This document shows, piece by piece, positions 61,664 to 64,000 of a DNA stretch of 64,000 bases. The position numbers and the translations under genes were made by a program. Positions within the stretch are counted from its first letter, which is position 1. The number at the start of each line of letters is the position of its first letter. The DNA is from Siderastrea radians. Its lineage: Eukaryota; Cnidaria; Anthozoa; Scleractinia; Rhizangiidae. The stretch covers positions 66,888,228-66,952,227 of the forward strand of contig OZ024887.1 in NCBI GenBank assembly GCA_964017195.1, read 5' to 3'. The notes beneath the pieces were generated by a model. The model searched no databases, was not told where the DNA came from, and saw only the letters and a program-made list of their open reading frames with translations.

Positions 61664-63425
61664 CAGGAGGGAGTGATGAACTCGCTGCTCGGCTGGTTCG
61701 AGGTGTCTGGCCATCGTGACGTCACGACGTGAAAAGCGCGCGAGTTTGCCGAGCCTTCAAAAATGGCGCTGGCAACTATGTTGGAGTTCGGGCTACAAAC
61801 GTATTTTTTGTGCTATTAAGCTTTCAGCTAAGCTTGTTTTCTTGGGTAATGGAATTTTAGTCATCCCTTTTTTCGATATAGGTAAGTGGCTCTTTGTCTT
61901 AACGTTAAAATCACACTTAAATAATGTTTTAAGAGTCATGTTTACTCTCTGCGATCGAAGAATTATGCGGGAAAATTGTTATTCTCCGCGTGCCAAAAAG
62001 TGTGTTTATTTCACTTATTTACCACAGGGAAACTTGACACTTGGCTACGGACTAGCCTATAGTTTAACAAAAGTACCCAAGTTGAAAAAAGTGGTATAGT
62101 ATTTGCCAAAAAAATGATCAGTCCGTTTGTTTAGCTGAGTATAATAGAAGGCGAACCTAGAAGGGTATGTTTAGCGCTTAAAAGTTAACTTTTCTTTCAG
62201 TATTTGCTTCCATCTTCTGTATAAGGAAAGAATAGTGATATTTAATTGCTAGGGAAAGAGTAATCGAACTTCGTAAATTTTTGCCACCTCATTTAACCTG
62301 TGTAAACTACACTTTTGCAGAACAACATAAAAATCTGAATCAGCTCGCAAATTATGCGGGCGCCTGAGGAAACAAGTCTTCGCTGATCTGGTTCTGTACT
62401 TTTTTTATGAAAACTAATAGATATATTTGAGTACCATTTGGATCAGTGATTCAGTGATTTATTCTCAATACCTCCAGTTTCGTTTAGATTCAGTTGCTGT
62501 CCAGGTTGCATAGTGTTTTAGAAAGAGTTTGACCGTCTACTTGATCCACAACTAGCTACAACTGACGATGACCGTTTCGCAAATAAATTGAATTGGTCCT
62601 GTCATTTGATTTTCAAAGATTAATTACTTTTAAAACAGTCAAACTGAGGACCATTCTAGTAAAGAGAGAGCCTTGTTAACCCTTAACATCAGTAACCTGA
62701 GAAAGTTGGCGTTTTAGATAAACTGTGGTTTTTTATAATTATTCGATAAGAGATCAGCAGAAATTTGGCCGGAAAGCCGGCGTGTCAGCTGTTTTGCCTC
62801 GCCTCCAGCAAATGTTGTCATCTTTGTCGTTTTTTACAGGATAGTTTAGCAAAGGAAGGAATTACTGTGGTCCATTATTAACTTCGAACCAAGCAGATGA
62901 ATTCACAGTAAACGTTTCTTTGTATTGGAGTATTCTTCTCCACATTTTAATGATGTTTAAAGCCACTGATCATTTTAATGAAATTGTTACGCAATTTTGT
63001 TTTCCTAAAATTGGAAAGAGTTTATACATGTAAAAGTTATGTTTTTGTCTCCAAGCGACACATCTTAGGGTTCGTGAGATACAGCTTCTGAAACGTGATC
63101 TTGATCACGATTTCAATCGATCGACCAAAGCGTTCGTGAAATTGTTTGAGTCTTATCGCCAATTTGTTATTTTGTTTTGAGGACCAAATTGCATTAAGAA
63201 TACTTTTTATGTTATAGCATGCAACATACCTTTTGTTCTTTCATCGTTTTGATCCGTTCTTTTTTAGAAACTGGACGGTAAACATTTGCAAGGAAGCCAT
63301 TTGTTAACTTTCCTTTGAATTTCCCGGACTGACTTATTTGTGACGTCACGATGGCCCGACACCTCGGATTTTCATTCGCCAATACCGGCGCTTGTGCCCA
63401 GGCCCAAGTTCATCACTCCCTCCTG
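61664..63425. mobile_element. Non-autonomous hAT-type element (1,762 bp)
   Basis: Ends CAGGAGGGAGTGATGAAC and mirror GTTCATCACTCCCTCCTG. A further inverted block follows inside ('cgaggtgtctggccatcgtg' at about 61699, mirror near 63349). It is flanked by GAGAGAAC at 61656-61663 and 63426-63433: an 8-bp duplication with CAG-type tips, the hAT hallmark. No transposase reading frame; the open frame 61716-62099 has no recognisable domain. Confidence 0.8.
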
Positions 63426-63433
63426 GAGAGAAC

Positions 63434-64000
63434 TAAATGCATGGAAAGCTTGTTGTAAATGAAGGTTGTTGAACGAAGAATTTTCTCAAAAACCGACTGT
63501 TTGACGCTTCTAAGATGATCTCTGAAACGGACGGATCTATATATTTGATCGAAGACGACAGAATAATTGAGGTAATGGATGCAAATGTACACAGAACAAG
63601 ATGCCCTTCGTTGATTTCATTGTTTTGCAAGGTACTAAGTGTTCGCTAAATTAGTTTGCAAAACACAGGCTGTGATATACTCAGTGTGACTTACTTTTAT
63701 TGATTTATTCTCAGATAAATAGTTCTAGATCAAAATTGTTTTATAAAGCGCAATTAGCAATCATCGAGTGGCATGTACTTCATAACTTGTTTATCTTGTG
63801 AATTGAGCATGGTTAATGAGCTATTTGAATGCTGTACATTTTAATTAAAGCTATATGCGAAATGTTACCAGTTTACATTTCTGTCCTGTTGTAGTTTGAA
63901 ACTATTTTCATGTTTTCCTGATGTAAGGGAGCATTGCTCGCGTCACATTTACTCTTAAATTCCACGCATAGGTTGTGGTTCGTAATTTGCATAATTAAGA
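63434..64000. other. Spacer at the right edge, no gene seen
   Basis: AT-rich sequence beyond the hAT element. No ORF or repeat that I can support. Confidence 0.4.

Noticed and set aside
61716..62099. 127-aa frame inside the hAT-type element as a host gene or transposase
   Set aside because: No DDE, BED or dimerisation motif and no similarity that I recognise; chance frame.

Overview
The window looks like nuclear DNA of an anthozoan cnidarian, most likely a stony coral. This is inferred from AT-rich, intron-bearing DNA, families of single-exon class A GPCRs, tRNA-derived SINEs, Penelope-like retroelements, a Tx1/L1-type LINE and many palindromic MITEs. No database was searched. Host genes are few: the last two exons of an MFSD10-like transporter (1-1302), two GPCR clusters, and one intact glycine-rich-domain (DUF1399/GRDP-type) gene at 33.4-35.4 kb.

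Region 4.4-30.5 kb is a tandem duplication of a head-to-head GPCR pair. Unit A holds receptor 1 (-, 6064-7152) and receptor 2 (+, 10499-11614). Unit B holds receptor 3 (-, 14838-15938) and receptor 4 (+, from 18652). Receptors 1 and 3 resemble each other, as do 2 and 4, and non-coding flanks match in the same order. Receptor 4 is dead: a deletion of about 43 bp shifts its frame in the TM2 region, and a 7,700-bp element sits in its C-terminal coding region.

That element (19545-27244) is the most unusual object here. It is flanked by a 6-bp target duplication (GATGTC). Its two arms are near-identical inverted repeats of about 2.8 kb around a unique core of about 1.5 kb. Each arm carries, from the tip inward, telomere-like CCCTAA motifs mixed with YY1-like CCGCCAT(C/G)TTG motifs, a degenerate tRNA-like sequence, a repeat cluster, a C2H2 protein with a long acidic tail, a 73-aa C2H2 protein and a gene of the 'VDLDGY' type. 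The core carries a three-finger C2H2 gene and a small unknown ORF. Genes are tightly packed, with a TATA box overlapping an upstream stop codon and a shared 3' module with a short hairpin. The 6-bp duplication and AG...CT termini fit Maverick/Polinton-style integration, but no polymerase, integrase, ATPase or capsid gene is present. I read it as a non-autonomous or undescribed virus-like mobile element.

Region 36.6-61.2 kb contains a second duplication in direct orientation (about 36650-41860 and 56740-61160). Each copy holds a different class A receptor type. The 57-kb copy is intact and the 37-kb copy is frameshifted. Between the copies lie a full-length LINE with both ORFs open and a 13-bp target duplication (44255-49486), a broken receptor (49.9-50.7 kb), scrambled Penelope-like elements (51.2-53.6 kb) and SINEs. 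A non-autonomous hAT-type element with an 8-bp duplication closes the window (61664-63425).
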